Positions 1-9,397 of a stretch of DNA of 64,000 bases are shown piece by piece. Under the pieces are notes generated by a model that made no database searches, was not told the origin of the DNA, and was given only the letters and a program-made list of their open reading frames with translations. Origin of the DNA: Burkholderia multivorans ATCC BAA-247 (GTDB taxonomy: Bacteria > Pseudomonadota > Gammaproteobacteria > Burkholderiales > Burkholderiaceae); the NCBI RefSeq assembly GCF_000959525.1, contig NZ_CP009831.1, positions 992,001 through 1,056,000 of the forward strand. The letters run 5' to 3'. The stretch's first letter is position 1. Every line of letters starts with the position of its first letter. Made by a program: the position numbers and the translations under genes.

Positions 1-309
1 GCCCTGTTCGGCGGTCAGCGTCTGCGCGATGGGTTCGAGATGGCGGCGCACGAGATCCTGAAACTTCAGCATGATCCGCACGCGCGTGCCGATCGGCGTC
101 GTCTTCCAGGTGTGGAACGCGCGCTGCGCGGCGGCGATGGCCGCATCGATCTCGTCGAGCGTCGCGTACGGCACGCGGCCGATCGCCTGCTGCGTGGCGG
201 GGTTCACGATGTCGCCCCATTCGGTGCTGCGCGAATCGACGAACGAGCCGTCGATCAGCAGCTTGGCGGTGGGCAACGCGAGGGCGGTCTGGGGAACTGC
301 GGCGTTCAT
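1..309 (-). CDS. mmsA: Methylmalonate-semialdehyde dehydrogenase (CoA-acylating), N-terminal part
   Basis: This is the first 103 codons of an aldehyde dehydrogenase; the gene runs off the left edge. The visible protein opens MNAAVPQTALALPTAKLLID, followed by a GSFVDSR...WGDIVNPATQ stretch and an AIGRVPYATLDEIDAAIAAA segment, which is the usual N-terminus of MmsA. MmsA converts methylmalonate or malonate semialdehyde plus CoA and NAD to propionyl- or acetyl-CoA in valine and beta-alanine catabolism. The catalytic cysteine lies outside the window, so activity cannot be judged. It sits 109 bp downstream of an MHS transporter on the same strand and may be co-transcribed with it. The start is the ATG behind a GGAGAC-like ribosome site. 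Confidence 0.85.
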   Translation of the reverse strand, partial: MNAAVPQTALALPTAKLLIDGSFVDSRSTEWGDIVNPATQQAIGRVPYATLDEIDAAIAAAQRAFHTWKTTPIGTRVRIMLKFQDLVRRHLEPIAQTLTAEQG

Positions 310-418
310 GGAAGTCTCCGGAAGAACGGGGTGATGAAGAAACAGGGCGGCCGCGTCCGCCGCGCGCAGCGTGGCGCGCGGACGCGGAACGTGGAGGGAA
401 GCCGGCGCGGCCGGCGTG

Positions 419-1738
419 TCAGTGGCGTGCGGGACGCATCAGCGCCGTGCACACGAGCGCGAACACGCCGAAGCCGACGAGATACGCGATGACGTAGTGC
501 GGCTGACCGCCGCCGGCCTTGAGCAGCGAGGTCGCGATCATCGGCGCGAAGCCGCCGCCGATCACGCCCGCGAGCTGGACCGACAGCGAGATGCCGCTGT
601 AGCGGATTTCGGCGGGGAACTGCTGCGCGAACAGCAGCGATTCGGGTGCGTACAGAATCGGAAACACGACGCCGAGGCCCAGCACGATCGCCCACCACGC
701 GAGCGCGGTCTGCTGCGTGCCGAGCATCATGAAGAACGGTGCGGCGAACACGCACATCAGCACGAGCCCGATCGCGAACATCCGGCGCTGGCCGATCAGG
801 TCGCTCAGATGGCCGCACAGCGGCATCGTGACGAGCGACAGCAGCGCGCCGGCCGTGATCGCGTGCAGCATCTCGGCCTTCGGTAGATGGAGCTGCTGCG
901 TCGCATACGACAGCGCGAACGTGACGACCATGTAGAACCACGTGTTCTCGGCCGCACGCGCGCCGACGATCGTCAGCACTTCACGCGGATGGCGGCGCAG
1001 CGCGGCCGTCACCGGCGACTTCTCGGCCTTGCCCTGGCGCTGCATCTTCTCGAAGTCCGGCGATTCCGGCACCTTCGCGCGGATGAACCAGCCGAGGCCG
1101 ACCAGCGCGATGCTCGCAAGGAACGGCACGCGCCAGCCCCACGACAGCATGTCGGCTTCCGGCAGCGCGGCGACCGCGGCCATCGCGAGCGACGAGAGGA
1201 TCAGGCCGAGCCCGACGCCCGTCTGCGGCAGGCTGCCGAACAGCCCCTTGCGGCCCTTCGGCGCATGCTCGACGGCCATCAGCACCGCGCCGCCCCATTC
1301 GCCGCCGACCGCCATCCCCTGCAGGAAGCGCATCGCGATCAGCAGCGCGGCGGCCCAGTAGCCGATGCGGTCGTACGACGGGATCAGCCCGATGATCATG
1401 CTCGGCACGCCCATCAGCAGCAGCGTGATCATCAGCATCGACTTGCGGCCGATGCGGTCGCCGAAGTGGCCGAACACGATGCCGCCCATCGGCCGCCCGA
1501 TGAAGCCGACCGCGAACGTGCCGAACGCGGCGAGCGTACCGACGACCGGGTCGAGCGACGGAAAGAAGATGCGGTTGAATACGAGCGCGGCGGCGGTGCC
1601 GTACAGGAAGAAGTCGTACCACTCGATCGTCGTGCCGGCCATGCTGGCCCAGCCGGCCAGCAGATGATGCCGCGCGGTGCGCGCGGGGGCCGGCAGCGCG
1701 GCGGTTGCATGCTCGTCGAGCGTGGATCGCGTCTGCAT
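419..1738 (-). CDS. MFS transporter, metabolite:H+ symporter (MHS) family
   Basis: A 439-residue inner-membrane transporter of the MHS branch of the major facilitator superfamily, related to ShiA and KgtP. Seen in the protein: the TIEWYDFFLYG motif of MHS proteins near residues 37-47, the loop 2-3 signature GHFGDRIGRKS near 90-100, GGEWGGAVLMAVE near residue 145, and about twelve hydrophobic segments. Its substrate cannot be read from sequence; the family takes organic acids and compatible solutes. Because it lies just upstream of mmsA on the same strand and faces a LysR regulator across a 160-bp gap, uptake of a carboxylate feeding mmsA is a reasonable inference. The length is typical of the family and no frame damage is seen. 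Confidence 0.88.
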   Translation of the reverse strand: MQTRSTLDEHATAALPAPARTARHHLLAGWASMAGTTIEWYDFFLYGTAAALVFNRIFFPSLDPVVGTLAAFGTFAVGFIGRPMGGIVFGHFGDRIGRKSMLMITLLLMGVPSMIIGLIPSYDRIGYWAAALLIAMRFLQGMAVGGEWGGAVLMAVEHAPKGRKGLFGSLPQTGVGLGLILSSLAMAAVAALPEADMLSWGWRVPFLASIALVGLGWFIRAKVPESPDFEKMQRQGKAEKSPVTAALRRHPREVLTIVGARAAENTWFYMVVTFALSYATQQLHLPKAEMLHAITAGALLSLVTMPLCGHLSDLIGQRRMFAIGLVLMCVFAAPFFMMLGTQQTALAWWAIVLGLGVVFPILYAPESLLFAQQFPAEIRYSGISLSVQLAGVIGGGFAPMIATSLLKAGGGQPHYVIAYLVGFGVFALVCTALMRPARH

Positions 1739-1898
1739 GGTGTCTCCATATTTGGTGTGTGCCGGCGGCTCATGGTCCGCCGGTCACGGTCGAGTATAGT
1801 TATGCGCAGATTCGCGATGTACCGACAAAGAAACCGGTTGGATGTGCATGAATGCATATCGCGGCCGGCCCGGAGACACTTCTCATTCGATCCCGCCG

Positions 1899-2861
1899 AT
1901 GCGACATCCGACCGAGCCGGTTGCCGGCAAGCTGAACTGGGACGACCTGCGCTTCTTTCTCGAAGTGGCGCGCACGCAGCGGGCGAGCGGTGCCGCGAAG
2001 CGGCTCGGCGTCGACTACACGACCGTCGCACGGCGCATCCGCGCACTGGAGGCGTCGCTCGGCACGCTGCTGTTCGACAAGTCGCGCGCGGAGGGCTTCA
2101 CGCTGACGGCCGAAGGGCAGCGGCTCGTCGCCTATGCGGACGCGATGGAGACGACCGTGCAGTCCGCGTGCGACCAGGTCGCGCATACGGGCGAGGCGTT
2201 GTCCGGCCACGTGCGGATCGGATCGACCGAAGGGTTCGGCTGCTTCTTTCTCGCGCCGCAGCTCGCGCGGTTTCGCGCCGCGCATCCGCGCGTGACGGTC
2301 GATCTGCTGCCGGTGCCGCATTTCGTCAGTCTCACGAAGCGCGAGGCCGATCTCGCCGTCACGCTCGAGCGGCCGGAGCGCGGCCCTTACGTCTGCACGA
2401 AGCTTTGCGACTATCAGTTGCGGCTCTATGCGACGCGCGACTATCTGGCGACCCATCCGCCGATCGCCGGCACCGACGATCTCGCGCGGCATACCTTCAT
2501 CAGCTACGTCGACGATCTCGCGTTCAGCAGCGAACTGCTGTATCTCGAGCGCGCGGTGCCGGGCGCGACGGCCGGACTCAGAACGACGAGCGTGATCGCG
2601 CAGTCCTTCGCGGCGCTGCACGGCGGCGGGCTCGCGATCCTGCCGTGCTTCATCGCGGCCGCGCAGCCGGCGCTCGTGCCGGTGCTGCCGGATCAGGTCG
2701 TCGTCACGCGCTGCTTCTGGCTGACCTGCCGCGAGGACTTGCGCAAGCTGCGGCGCGTGACCGCGCTGTGGGACTATCTGCGCGCGGCGGCGGACGCGAA
2801 TCGCGCGTTGCTGTCGGGTGAGTCGAGCGAGTTGCGGTTCGTCGGGGAGCCGGGCGGTTGA
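1899..2861 (+). CDS. LysR-family transcriptional regulator
   Basis: A LysR-type regulator of about 320 residues with an N-terminal winged helix-turn-helix (LNWDDLRFFLEVARTQRASG, then AAKRLGVDYTTVARRIRALE) and a C-terminal co-inducer-binding domain. It is transcribed away from the MHS transporter/mmsA pair, the usual arrangement for a LysR protein controlling its neighbours. The start is uncertain: the ATG at 1899 puts the helix-turn-helix close to the N-terminus as in most family members, while in-frame ATGs at 1842 and 1848 would add up to 19 residues. None has a convincing ribosome site, although GGAGA occurs at 1872. The effector is unknown. Confidence 0.85.
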   Translation: MRHPTEPVAGKLNWDDLRFFLEVARTQRASGAAKRLGVDYTTVARRIRALEASLGTLLFDKSRAEGFTLTAEGQRLVAYADAMETTVQSACDQVAHTGEALSGHVRIGSTEGFGCFFLAPQLARFRAAHPRVTVDLLPVPHFVSLTKREADLAVTLERPERGPYVCTKLCDYQLRLYATRDYLATHPPIAGTDDLARHTFISYVDDLAFSSELLYLERAVPGATAGLRTTSVIAQSFAALHGGGLAILPCFIAAAQPALVPVLPDQVVVTRCFWLTCREDLRKLRRVTALWDYLRAAADANRALLSGESSELRFVGEPGG

Positions 2862-2938
2862 GGGCGGGCGCGTAGCCTGTCGTAGCCCGCGCGCGGCGAC
2901 GGGCCTCGCACATCGAGCACCACGCGTCCGCGCGCCGC

Positions 2939-3658
2939 TCAGTCGCCGCAGCCCAACTGCCGCGCCAGCGCGTGCAGATCGTCGACGACGAAATCCCACG
3001 CGTCTTCCGGCTGCAGATCCGTTTGCTGGCCGGGCCCGTATTCGGTCGGGCGCCGCACGAACGCGGTCGACAGGCCGACGCGGCGCGCGGCCGCGAGATC
3101 GTTGTTGTGCGCGGCCACCATGCAGATCTCGGCCGGCGCGACGCCGAGAATCTCGACCGCTTCGTTGTAGACCTTCGGCGCGGGCTTGTACGCGCGCGCG
3201 ACTTCGGCGCCGAGGATCGCGTCCCACGGCAGTCCCGCATGCTTGGCGATGTCGACCATCAGCCGGATGTTGCCGTTCGACAGCGGCGCGATGATGAAGC
3301 GCTGCTTGAGCCGCGTCAGTGCGTCGACCGAATCGGGCCACGGGTCGAGGCGGTGCCATGCGAGATTCAGCGCGTCGATCGCCGCATCCGGCACGCCGGC
3401 GATCCCGTAGCGCTCGATGATGCGCACGAGATTCTCGCGATGCAGGATGTCGAGCCGCACGTACGAACGGCGTCCGCTGCGGATTTCCTCCATCGACGGC
3501 ACGTATTCGCGCCGCCATGCGTCGGCGAACTCGAACGCGTCGAGCGTCGGCGCGTAACGCTGCAGAAAGACGCCGGCTTCGCGTGCGACGGTGGTTCTCC
3601 AGTCGACGATCGTGCCGAACACATCGAACACGAGCGCCTTGATTTCGGTACGGTTCAT
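2939..3658 (-). CDS. Haloacid dehalogenase, type II (HAD superfamily)
   Basis: A 239-residue cytoplasmic HAD hydrolase. The N-terminal motif VFDVFGT carries the nucleophilic aspartate (about D12), the second motif is seen in PLSNGN, and KPAPKVY supplies the conserved lysine. This length and the FDVFGTIVDWR opening are typical of L-2-haloacid dehalogenases, which replace the halogen of L-2-haloacids with hydroxyl by way of an aspartyl ester. The motif near the C-terminus reads AAHNNDL, similar to the family's asparagine-containing version. A promiscuous phosphatase role cannot be excluded. It is convergent with the LysR gene and appears to be a single transcription unit. Confidence 0.82.
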   Translation of the reverse strand: MNRTEIKALVFDVFGTIVDWRTTVAREAGVFLQRYAPTLDAFEFADAWRREYVPSMEEIRSGRRSYVRLDILHRENLVRIIERYGIAGVPDAAIDALNLAWHRLDPWPDSVDALTRLKQRFIIAPLSNGNIRLMVDIAKHAGLPWDAILGAEVARAYKPAPKVYNEAVEILGVAPAEICMVAAHNNDLAAARRVGLSTAFVRRPTEYGPGQQTDLQPEDAWDFVVDDLHALARQLGCGD

Positions 3659-3789
3659 ATGCGGTCCTGTGCGGGCGGGGGATCGGAGCGGGCCGCAGCG
3701 CGTCGGGCACGGACGGTCGCGGCCGCTTGCATCGGCATTAGACCATGCCGGCGCGCGGCGCGTATCGCAGCCGCGGTCGCTCGCGGGCG

Positions 3790-4761
3790 TCAGTGCGACG
3801 ACACGTACTCGGCATCGGCGAACGCGGGCGGCAACGCGAAGCTTTCGCGCATGCGCTTCGTTTCGGACGCGGGCGTCGCGCCGAACAGCCGCTTGAACTC
3901 GCGGCTGAACTGCGACGGGCTCGCGTAGCCGACCGCGTGGCTCGCCGCTTCCGCCGTCAGCCCCTGTCGCACCATCAGCAGCCGCGCCTGATGCAGCCGC
4001 GTCGACTTCACGTACTGCATCGGCGACACCTGCGTGACGGCCTTGAAGTGACTGTGGAAGCTCGGCACGCTCATGCCGGCTTCGCGCGCGAGCTGCGCGA
4101 CGTCGAGCGGCTGCGCGTAGCCGGCATGGATCGCGCGCAGCGCGCGGCCGATCCGGCCGAACTGGCCGCGCATCGCGAGCGCCGCGCGCATCGACGGGCC
4201 CTGCGCGCCGGTCAGCACGCGAAAGTAGAGTTCGCGCAGCAGGCCAGGACCGAGCACGGCCGCCTCGAGCGGCCGCGTCAGTGCATCGAGCAGGCGCAGC
4301 ACCGATGTGTGCATCGCGTCGTCCATCGGCGTCGACATCATGCTGCGCGGCGCATGCACGGGCGGCGTGCCGCCGGCGCGGTCGATCTGCGCGGCCAGCT
4401 CGGCCGCCATCGCGAAATCGAGATGCAGATACAGCGCGAGCAGCGGCCGCGCCGGCGTCGCGTCGGTTTCCATGCTGAACGGCACGGGCACCGAGACGGC
4501 CAGATAGTGACGCTCGTCGTAGAGGTAGAGCGCGTCGCCGAAGTAGCCGCGTTTGCGGCCCTGACAGACGATCACGATGCCCGGGTCGTACAGCACCGGC
4601 GTGCGCGCGAGCGCGCGGTCCGAGCGCAGGATGCGCACGCTCGGCAGCGCGGTCAGGTTGTAGCCTTCGCGCGGCGCGAGCGCGGCGGACAGCGCGACGA
4701 TCCGGTTCCGGCGATCCGGCGAGCGTTCGCCGTCGCGCCGGTCAGCTTGTATTGCGTTCAT
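3790..4761 (-). CDS. AraC-family regulator with N-terminal AraC_N (cupin-like) domain
   Basis: About 323 residues. The N-terminal 190 residues resemble the AraC_N ligand-binding domain (PVLYDPGIVIVCQG, then GYFGDALYLYDERHYL), and two helix-turn-helix motifs follow at the C-terminus (AREAGMSVPSFHSHFK, and AVGYASPSQFSREFKRLFG). It is divergent from the short-chain dehydrogenase at 4856 across a 94-bp gap, the standard layout for AraC_N regulators that activate an adjacent SDR or alcohol dehydrogenase. The ATG at 4761 is preferred; an in-frame TTG four codons upstream is possible and neither has a strong ribosome site. Confidence 0.87.
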   Translation of the reverse strand: MNAIQADRRDGERSPDRRNRIVALSAALAPREGYNLTALPSVRILRSDRALARTPVLYDPGIVIVCQGRKRGYFGDALYLYDERHYLAVSVPVPFSMETDATPARPLLALYLHLDFAMAAELAAQIDRAGGTPPVHAPRSMMSTPMDDAMHTSVLRLLDALTRPLEAAVLGPGLLRELYFRVLTGAQGPSMRAALAMRGQFGRIGRALRAIHAGYAQPLDVAQLAREAGMSVPSFHSHFKAVTQVSPMQYVKSTRLHQARLLMVRQGLTAEAASHAVGYASPSQFSREFKRLFGATPASETKRMRESFALPPAFADAEYVSSH

Positions 4762-4855
4762 AGTTTTAGGCAAGAAAAACAGCGGAATTCGCGTTAATCG
4801 GCTTCGCGATCGACACTAGTATGCAGGCTCCAATCGATTTTCGGGAGAGACTGCA

Positions 4856-5689
4856 ATGGCATCGAACAAGCTTCTGCTCATCACCGGCGTCAGCAGCGGC
4901 TTCGGCCGCGCACTCGCGCAAGCGGCGCTGGAAGCGGGGCATACGGTCGTCGGCACCGTGCGCAGCGAGCAGGCCGCGCGCGATTTTGAAGCGCTGGACG
5001 CGCAGCGCGCGGTCGCGCGCGTGCTCGACGTGACGGACTTCGACGCGATCGACGGCGTCGTCGCCGACATCGAGCGCACGGTCGGCGCGATCGACGTGCT
5101 CGTCAACAACGCGGGCTACGGACACGAAGGCGTGATGGAGGAGTCGCCGCTGTCGGAACTGCGCCGGCAGTTCGACGTGAACGTGTTCGGCGCGGTCGCG
5201 ATGATGAAGGCCGTGCTGCCGTTCATGCGCATGCGGCGGCGCGGCCATATCGTCAACATCACGTCGATGGGCGGGCACATCACGATGCCGGGGCTGAGCT
5301 ATTACTGCGGCAGCAAGTTCGCGCTCGAAGGCATTTCGGACGCGCTGCGCCAGGAGGTCGCGCCGCTCGGCATCGCCGTGACGGCCGTCGCGCCCGGCTC
5401 GTTCCGTACCGACTGGGCCGGGCGCTCGATGGTGCGCACGCCGCGCTCGATCGCGGACTACGACGGGCTGTTCGATCCGGTCCGCGCGGCGCGCGTCGCG
5501 CGCAGCGGCAAGCAGCCGGGCGATCCGCACAAGGCCGCGCGCGCGATCCTCGCAGTGATCGCCGCCGAGCAGCCGCCCGCCCATCTGCTGCTCGGCAGCG
5601 ATGCGCTCGGCCTCGTCACGCAGCGGCTGTCGGCCTGGCAGGACGAAATCCGCGCATGGGAGGCGCTGACCGTCTCGACCGACGGTTGA
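4856..5689 (+). CDS. Short-chain dehydrogenase/reductase (classical SDR)
   Basis: A 277-residue NAD(P)-dependent oxidoreductase. The dinucleotide-binding TGVSSGFG motif is at residues 10-17, NNAGYG at the end of beta-strand 4, and the catalytic Tyr and Lys are in YYCGSK with a serine about 13 residues before. Length and motifs match classical SDRs annotated as oxidoreductases acting on small carbonyls. The ATG follows GGGAGAGA with good spacing. Divergence from the AraC regulator suggests local control. The substrate is unknown. Confidence 0.88.
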   Translation: MASNKLLLITGVSSGFGRALAQAALEAGHTVVGTVRSEQAARDFEALDAQRAVARVLDVTDFDAIDGVVADIERTVGAIDVLVNNAGYGHEGVMEESPLSELRRQFDVNVFGAVAMMKAVLPFMRMRRRGHIVNITSMGGHITMPGLSYYCGSKFALEGISDALRQEVAPLGIAVTAVAPGSFRTDWAGRSMVRTPRSIADYDGLFDPVRAARVARSGKQPGDPHKAARAILAVIAAEQPPAHLLLGSDALGLVTQRLSAWQDEIRAWEALTVSTDG

Positions 5690-5703
5690 GCGCGCACACA
5701 GCA

Positions 5704-5745
5704 GGCCCGGCCGCGCACACCGCTGTGCGTATGCACGGCCGGGCC
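5704..5745 (+). terminator. Strong hairpin downstream of the SDR gene
   Basis: The 10-bp arms GGCCCGGCCG and CGGCCGGGCC enclose a further CGCAC/GTGCG stem, 15 bp after the SDR stop codon. There is no T-tract, so this is either a GC-only terminator or a transcript-stabilising hairpin. Confidence 0.5.
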
Positions 5746-6038
5746 GTCCGTCGCCGCTCGCATGACGGCGCGCGATGCATCGAATGAATACCTGCGCGAC
5801 GCGCGATTCGCGCGCCGCATGCTGCACCGCACCCACGCGTAACTCCCGATGCCGATCGATACGCCGGCCGTCACGGATTGGTGTTAAATGGATTCGTGTG
5901 AACGGTGGGCGGCGCGCCCGATGCGGCGCGCGAAAACGGGGCGCTCCGGTGCGCGGTGTGAGTCCGGGGCGAAAGCGGTACGAAAGATCGAAATCGAATC
6001 GGGGTGTCGGCCCGGTCGAACGGACGGCAGGATTCATC

Positions 6039-8288
6039 TTGAATACCGAACCGCACAGTGCGCGCTACAGCCTCGGCCTCGCGGCGGAAGTGCTCGCGTC
6101 CGAACAAAGCGTGCTGAAACTGATCACGCGCAATACGCCGCTGCCGGAATTGCTCGCCGAGGTCTGCCGGCGTGCGGAGGCGCTGCTGGGGAAAGGCGCG
6201 GCATGCTCGATCCTGCTGCTCGACGAGGACGGCGTGCACGTGCGCGTCGGCGCCGCACCGTCGCTGCCCGCGCCGTACAGCGCCGCGATCGACGGCGCGG
6301 CGATCGGGCCCGCGGCCGGCTCGTGCGGCACCGCGATGTACACGCGCCGGATGATCGCCGTCGAGGACATCGAGACCGATCCGCTGTGGGACGCATACCG
6401 GTCGATCGCGCTGCCGCTCGGGCTGCGCGCATGCTGGTCGGTGCCGTTCGAGGACGACACGGGCGTCGTGCTCGGCGCGTTCGCCGTCTACTACCGCACA
6501 TCGCGCCGGCCGAGCCGCGAGGAAACCGCGCTGCTGCTCGACATCAGCAACAGCGTCGGGCTCGCCGTGCATCAGGACCGCATCGCGCAGCAGCTCGCGC
6601 GCAGCGAGGAACATCACCGGCTCGTCGTCAACAGCCTCAACGAAGGGATTCTCGTCGTGTCGCGCGACGGCGTCGTGATCGCGAGCAATCCGAGCGCGAA
6701 CCGGATGCTGCGCGCGAAGGGCGAACTCGTCGGGCGCCGGATGTCGACGGTGATCCTGCGCAAGCTGTCCGAGGACGGCACGCCGATCGCGCCCGACCAC
6801 TGGCCGAGCCGGCGCGCGCTGACGAGCGGGACGCCCGTGCTCGACTACACGGTCGGCTTCGGCCTCGCGGACGGCGACGTGATCTGGGTGCGCGGCAACG
6901 CGGTGCCGATCGTGAAGCCGGGCGACACGCAGGCCGCGTCGGTGCTCGTGTCGTTCCACGACATCGGCCCCGTGCGCGAAGCGCAGCAGCAGCTGCGCTA
7001 CCTCGCGACGCGCGACGCGCTGACGGGCCTGTACAACCGCCGCTGGCTGTCCGACCGCATGCGCGAGCTGTTCGGCGGCCGCGATCCGGCGGGCGGCCCG
7101 GCGCGCGTCGCGATCCTGTTTCTCGATCTGGTCGGCTTCAAGAAGGTCAACGACACGGCCGGCCACGACGCCGGCGATGCGCTGCTGCGCAGCGTCGCGG
7201 CGCGGCTCGCGGCGTGCATGCGCGGCCGGCATGCCCTGACGCGCGTCGGCGGCGACGAGTTCGTGATCCTCGTCGACGACTGCGACGATCCCGAGGCGCT
7301 CGCGGCGCTCGCGCGCGAAGTGATCGATGCGATCGCGAAGCCGTTCGCGGTCGCGAACAACGAATACTGGCTCGGCGTGTCGATCGGCATCAGCATCGCG
7401 CCGCGCGACGGCGACGATGCGGCGACGCTGATGCGCAACGCCGATTCGGCGATGTACGACGCGAAGCAGCGCGGACGCAATCACTTCACGTTCTTTACCG
7501 CGCAGCTGAACCTGCGGCTGCAGCGCCGTTTCGCGATCGAGCAGTCGTTGCGGCGTGCGCTCGCGTCGAACGCGCTGCGGCTCGCGTATCAGCCCGTCGT
7601 CGACGCGCGCACCGGTCGCACGGTCGGCGCCGAGGCGCTGCTGCGCTGGACGAGCCCCGAACTCGGGCCAATGTCGCCGGCCGAGTTCATTCCCGTCGCC
7701 GAGGATACGGGGTTGATCGTCGCGATCGGCCAGTGGGTGCTCGAAACCGCGTGCCGGCAGGCGGCGGAATGGCGCCGCACGATTGCGCCGGACCTGATGC
7801 TCGCGGTCAATCTGTCGCCGCGCCAGTTCCACGACGGGCTCGTCGAATCGGTGAACCGCTGCCTTGCGCAGACGCGGCTCGATCCCGGCGCGCTCGAACT
7901 CGAGATCACCGAAGGCGTACTGATGAACGACACCGCGACGGTGCTGCCGATGCTCGAGGCGCTGACCGAGATGAACGTGCGGATCTCGGTCGACGATTTC
8001 GGCACCGGCTATTCTTCGCTCGCCTATCTGAAGCGCTTTCCTCTCCACAACCTGAAGGTCGACCGTTCGTTCGTGTCGGGCGTGCCCGATCATCGCGATG
8101 CGGTCGCGATCACGCAGGCAGTCGTCGCGATGGCGCATTCGCTCGGGATGAAGGTGACGGCCGAAGGCGTCGAGACCGAGGCGCAGTCGTGGTTTCTGCA
8201 GCAGATCGGCTGCGACATGCAGCAGGGCTACCTGTTCAGCCGGCCGCTCGATCCCGTCGACTACGCACGGCGTTTCGCGCTGGTGTGA
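6039..8288 (+). CDS. GAF-PAS-GGDEF-EAL c-di-GMP signalling protein
   Basis: About 749 residues without predicted membrane segments. Order: GAF domain (about 20-180), PAS domain (about 190-310), GGDEF domain with an intact GGDEF at about 404-408, and EAL domain with EALLRW at about 532 plus the DDFGTGYSS loop and AEGVETEAQ. Diguanylate cyclase and phosphodiesterase motifs both look intact, so either net activity is possible. The position of the inhibitory RxxD site before GGDEF reads RGRH and looks degenerate. The start chosen is TTG at 6039 behind AGGA with 7-nt spacing; upstream reading frame has no recognisable domain. It lies next to a CheB/WspR-like pair on the opposite strand. Confidence 0.88.
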   Translation: MNTEPHSARYSLGLAAEVLASEQSVLKLITRNTPLPELLAEVCRRAEALLGKGAACSILLLDEDGVHVRVGAAPSLPAPYSAAIDGAAIGPAAGSCGTAMYTRRMIAVEDIETDPLWDAYRSIALPLGLRACWSVPFEDDTGVVLGAFAVYYRTSRRPSREETALLLDISNSVGLAVHQDRIAQQLARSEEHHRLVVNSLNEGILVVSRDGVVIASNPSANRMLRAKGELVGRRMSTVILRKLSEDGTPIAPDHWPSRRALTSGTPVLDYTVGFGLADGDVIWVRGNAVPIVKPGDTQAASVLVSFHDIGPVREAQQQLRYLATRDALTGLYNRRWLSDRMRELFGGRDPAGGPARVAILFLDLVGFKKVNDTAGHDAGDALLRSVAARLAACMRGRHALTRVGGDEFVILVDDCDDPEALAALAREVIDAIAKPFAVANNEYWLGVSIGISIAPRDGDDAATLMRNADSAMYDAKQRGRNHFTFFTAQLNLRLQRRFAIEQSLRRALASNALRLAYQPVVDARTGRTVGAEALLRWTSPELGPMSPAEFIPVAEDTGLIVAIGQWVLETACRQAAEWRRTIAPDLMLAVNLSPRQFHDGLVESVNRCLAQTRLDPGALELEITEGVLMNDTATVLPMLEALTEMNVRISVDDFGTGYSSLAYLKRFPLHNLKVDRSFVSGVPDHRDAVAITQAVVAMAHSLGMKVTAEGVETEAQSWFLQQIGCDMQQGYLFSRPLDPVDYARRFALV

Positions 8289-8308
8289 CGATCGCGCGCC
8301 GTGCGCAG

Positions 8309-9343
8309 TCAGCGCGCGGGCGGCGGCGGGTCGACCTCGACGCGGTTGCGGCCGTCGCGCTTCGCGCGATAGAGCGCGCGGTCGGCGGCCTCGATCAGCG
8401 CCGTCGTCGGCAGGCCGGGCGCGGGCACGATGCTCGCGCCGCCGATGCTGACCGTCACGTGGCCGGCCGTCGACTGCCCGTGCTCGAGCCGCAGCGCGTC
8501 GACCGCGAGCCGGATCTTCTCGCCGAGCAGTCGCGCGGCACCCGCCGACGTGCCGGGCATCACGACCGCGAATTCCTCGCCGCCGAAACGCGCGGCGAGA
8601 TCGCCGGACGGCCGCAGGCACTGCGCGATGGTCGTCGCGACCTGCCGCAGTACGTGGTCGCCCGAGACGTGGCCGTACGTGTCGTTGTACAGCTTGAAGT
8701 GGTCGACGTCGATCATCAGCAGCGACAGCTCCGCGCGCTCGCGCGTGCCGCGCCGCCACTCGGCGGCCAGGTATTCGTCGAGATAGCGGCGGTTCGACAG
8801 CTCGGTCAGACCGTCCGAATGCATGAGACGCCGCAGTTCGAGATTGGCTTCGAGGAGCTGCTGCTGCGATTGCCGCAGTGCGCGGTAGGCATCGTCGCGC
8901 TGCAGCAGGTTCATGTACGAGCGCGAGTGGTAGCGGATGCGCGCGACGAGTTCGATGCGGTCGGGCAGCTTCACGAGATAGTCGTTCGCGCCGGCCGCGA
9001 ACGCGGCGCGCTTGATCGTCGGCTCTTCCTGCGTCGACAGCACGATGATCGGCACGTCGCGCGTCGCGGGATTCGCACGATACGCGTGCACGAGCGTCAG
9101 CCCGTCGGTGCCGGGCATCACGAGGTCTTGCAGGATCACGGTCGGGCGCGTGTCGATGGCCGCGGCCATCGCGTCGTCGGAGCGCGCGCAGTAGTGGAAG
9201 TCGATGCCGGCCTCGTCGATGAGCGCGCGTCGCACGGCTTCCGCGACGATCGTCTGATCGTCGACCAGCAGCACCATCGCCGGTGCATCGGCGGGCGGGT
9301 ACGGCGCGTGAACGGGCGGCAGGCGCGTCGGGTCGCTAGTCAT
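8309..9343 (-). CDS. wspR: WspR-like response regulator diguanylate cyclase
   Basis: 344 residues: a receiver domain (about 22-140; phospho-acceptor D73 in LQDLVMPG), a short coiled-coil linker (about 150-175) and a GGDEF-type cyclase with GGEEF at 254-258. The linker and the segment [11 protein letters not shown]...[10 protein letters not shown] are close to WspR of Pseudomonas, which makes c-di-GMP when phosphorylated. The usual inhibitory RxxD site just before GGEEF reads RPSGD here, one residue longer than normal, so product inhibition may be altered. It is downstream of a CheB gene with a 54-bp gap, the WspF-WspR order, but no wspA-E genes follow in this window. Confidence 0.85.
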   Translation of the reverse strand: MTSDPTRLPPVHAPYPPADAPAMVLLVDDQTIVAEAVRRALIDEAGIDFHYCARSDDAMAAAIDTRPTVILQDLVMPGTDGLTLVHAYRANPATRDVPIIVLSTQEEPTIKRAAFAAGANDYLVKLPDRIELVARIRYHSRSYMNLLQRDDAYRALRQSQQQLLEANLELRRLMHSDGLTELSNRRYLDEYLAAEWRRGTRERAELSLLMIDVDHFKLYNDTYGHVSGDHVLRQVATTIAQCLRPSGDLAARFGGEEFAVVMPGTSAGAARLLGEKIRLAVDALRLEHGQSTAGHVTVSIGGASIVPAPGLPTTALIEAADRALYRAKRDGRNRVEVDPPPPAR

Positions 9344-9397
9344 GGTCGATGCGTGGGTCTGTCATGGCGGGAAGGGCGTCGGTGGGGCGCGGCAGGT

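Noticed and set aside
5704-5745. Mobile element terminal inverted repeat
   Set aside because: Arms are adjacent and form a simple hairpin right after a gene stop; no transposase nearby.
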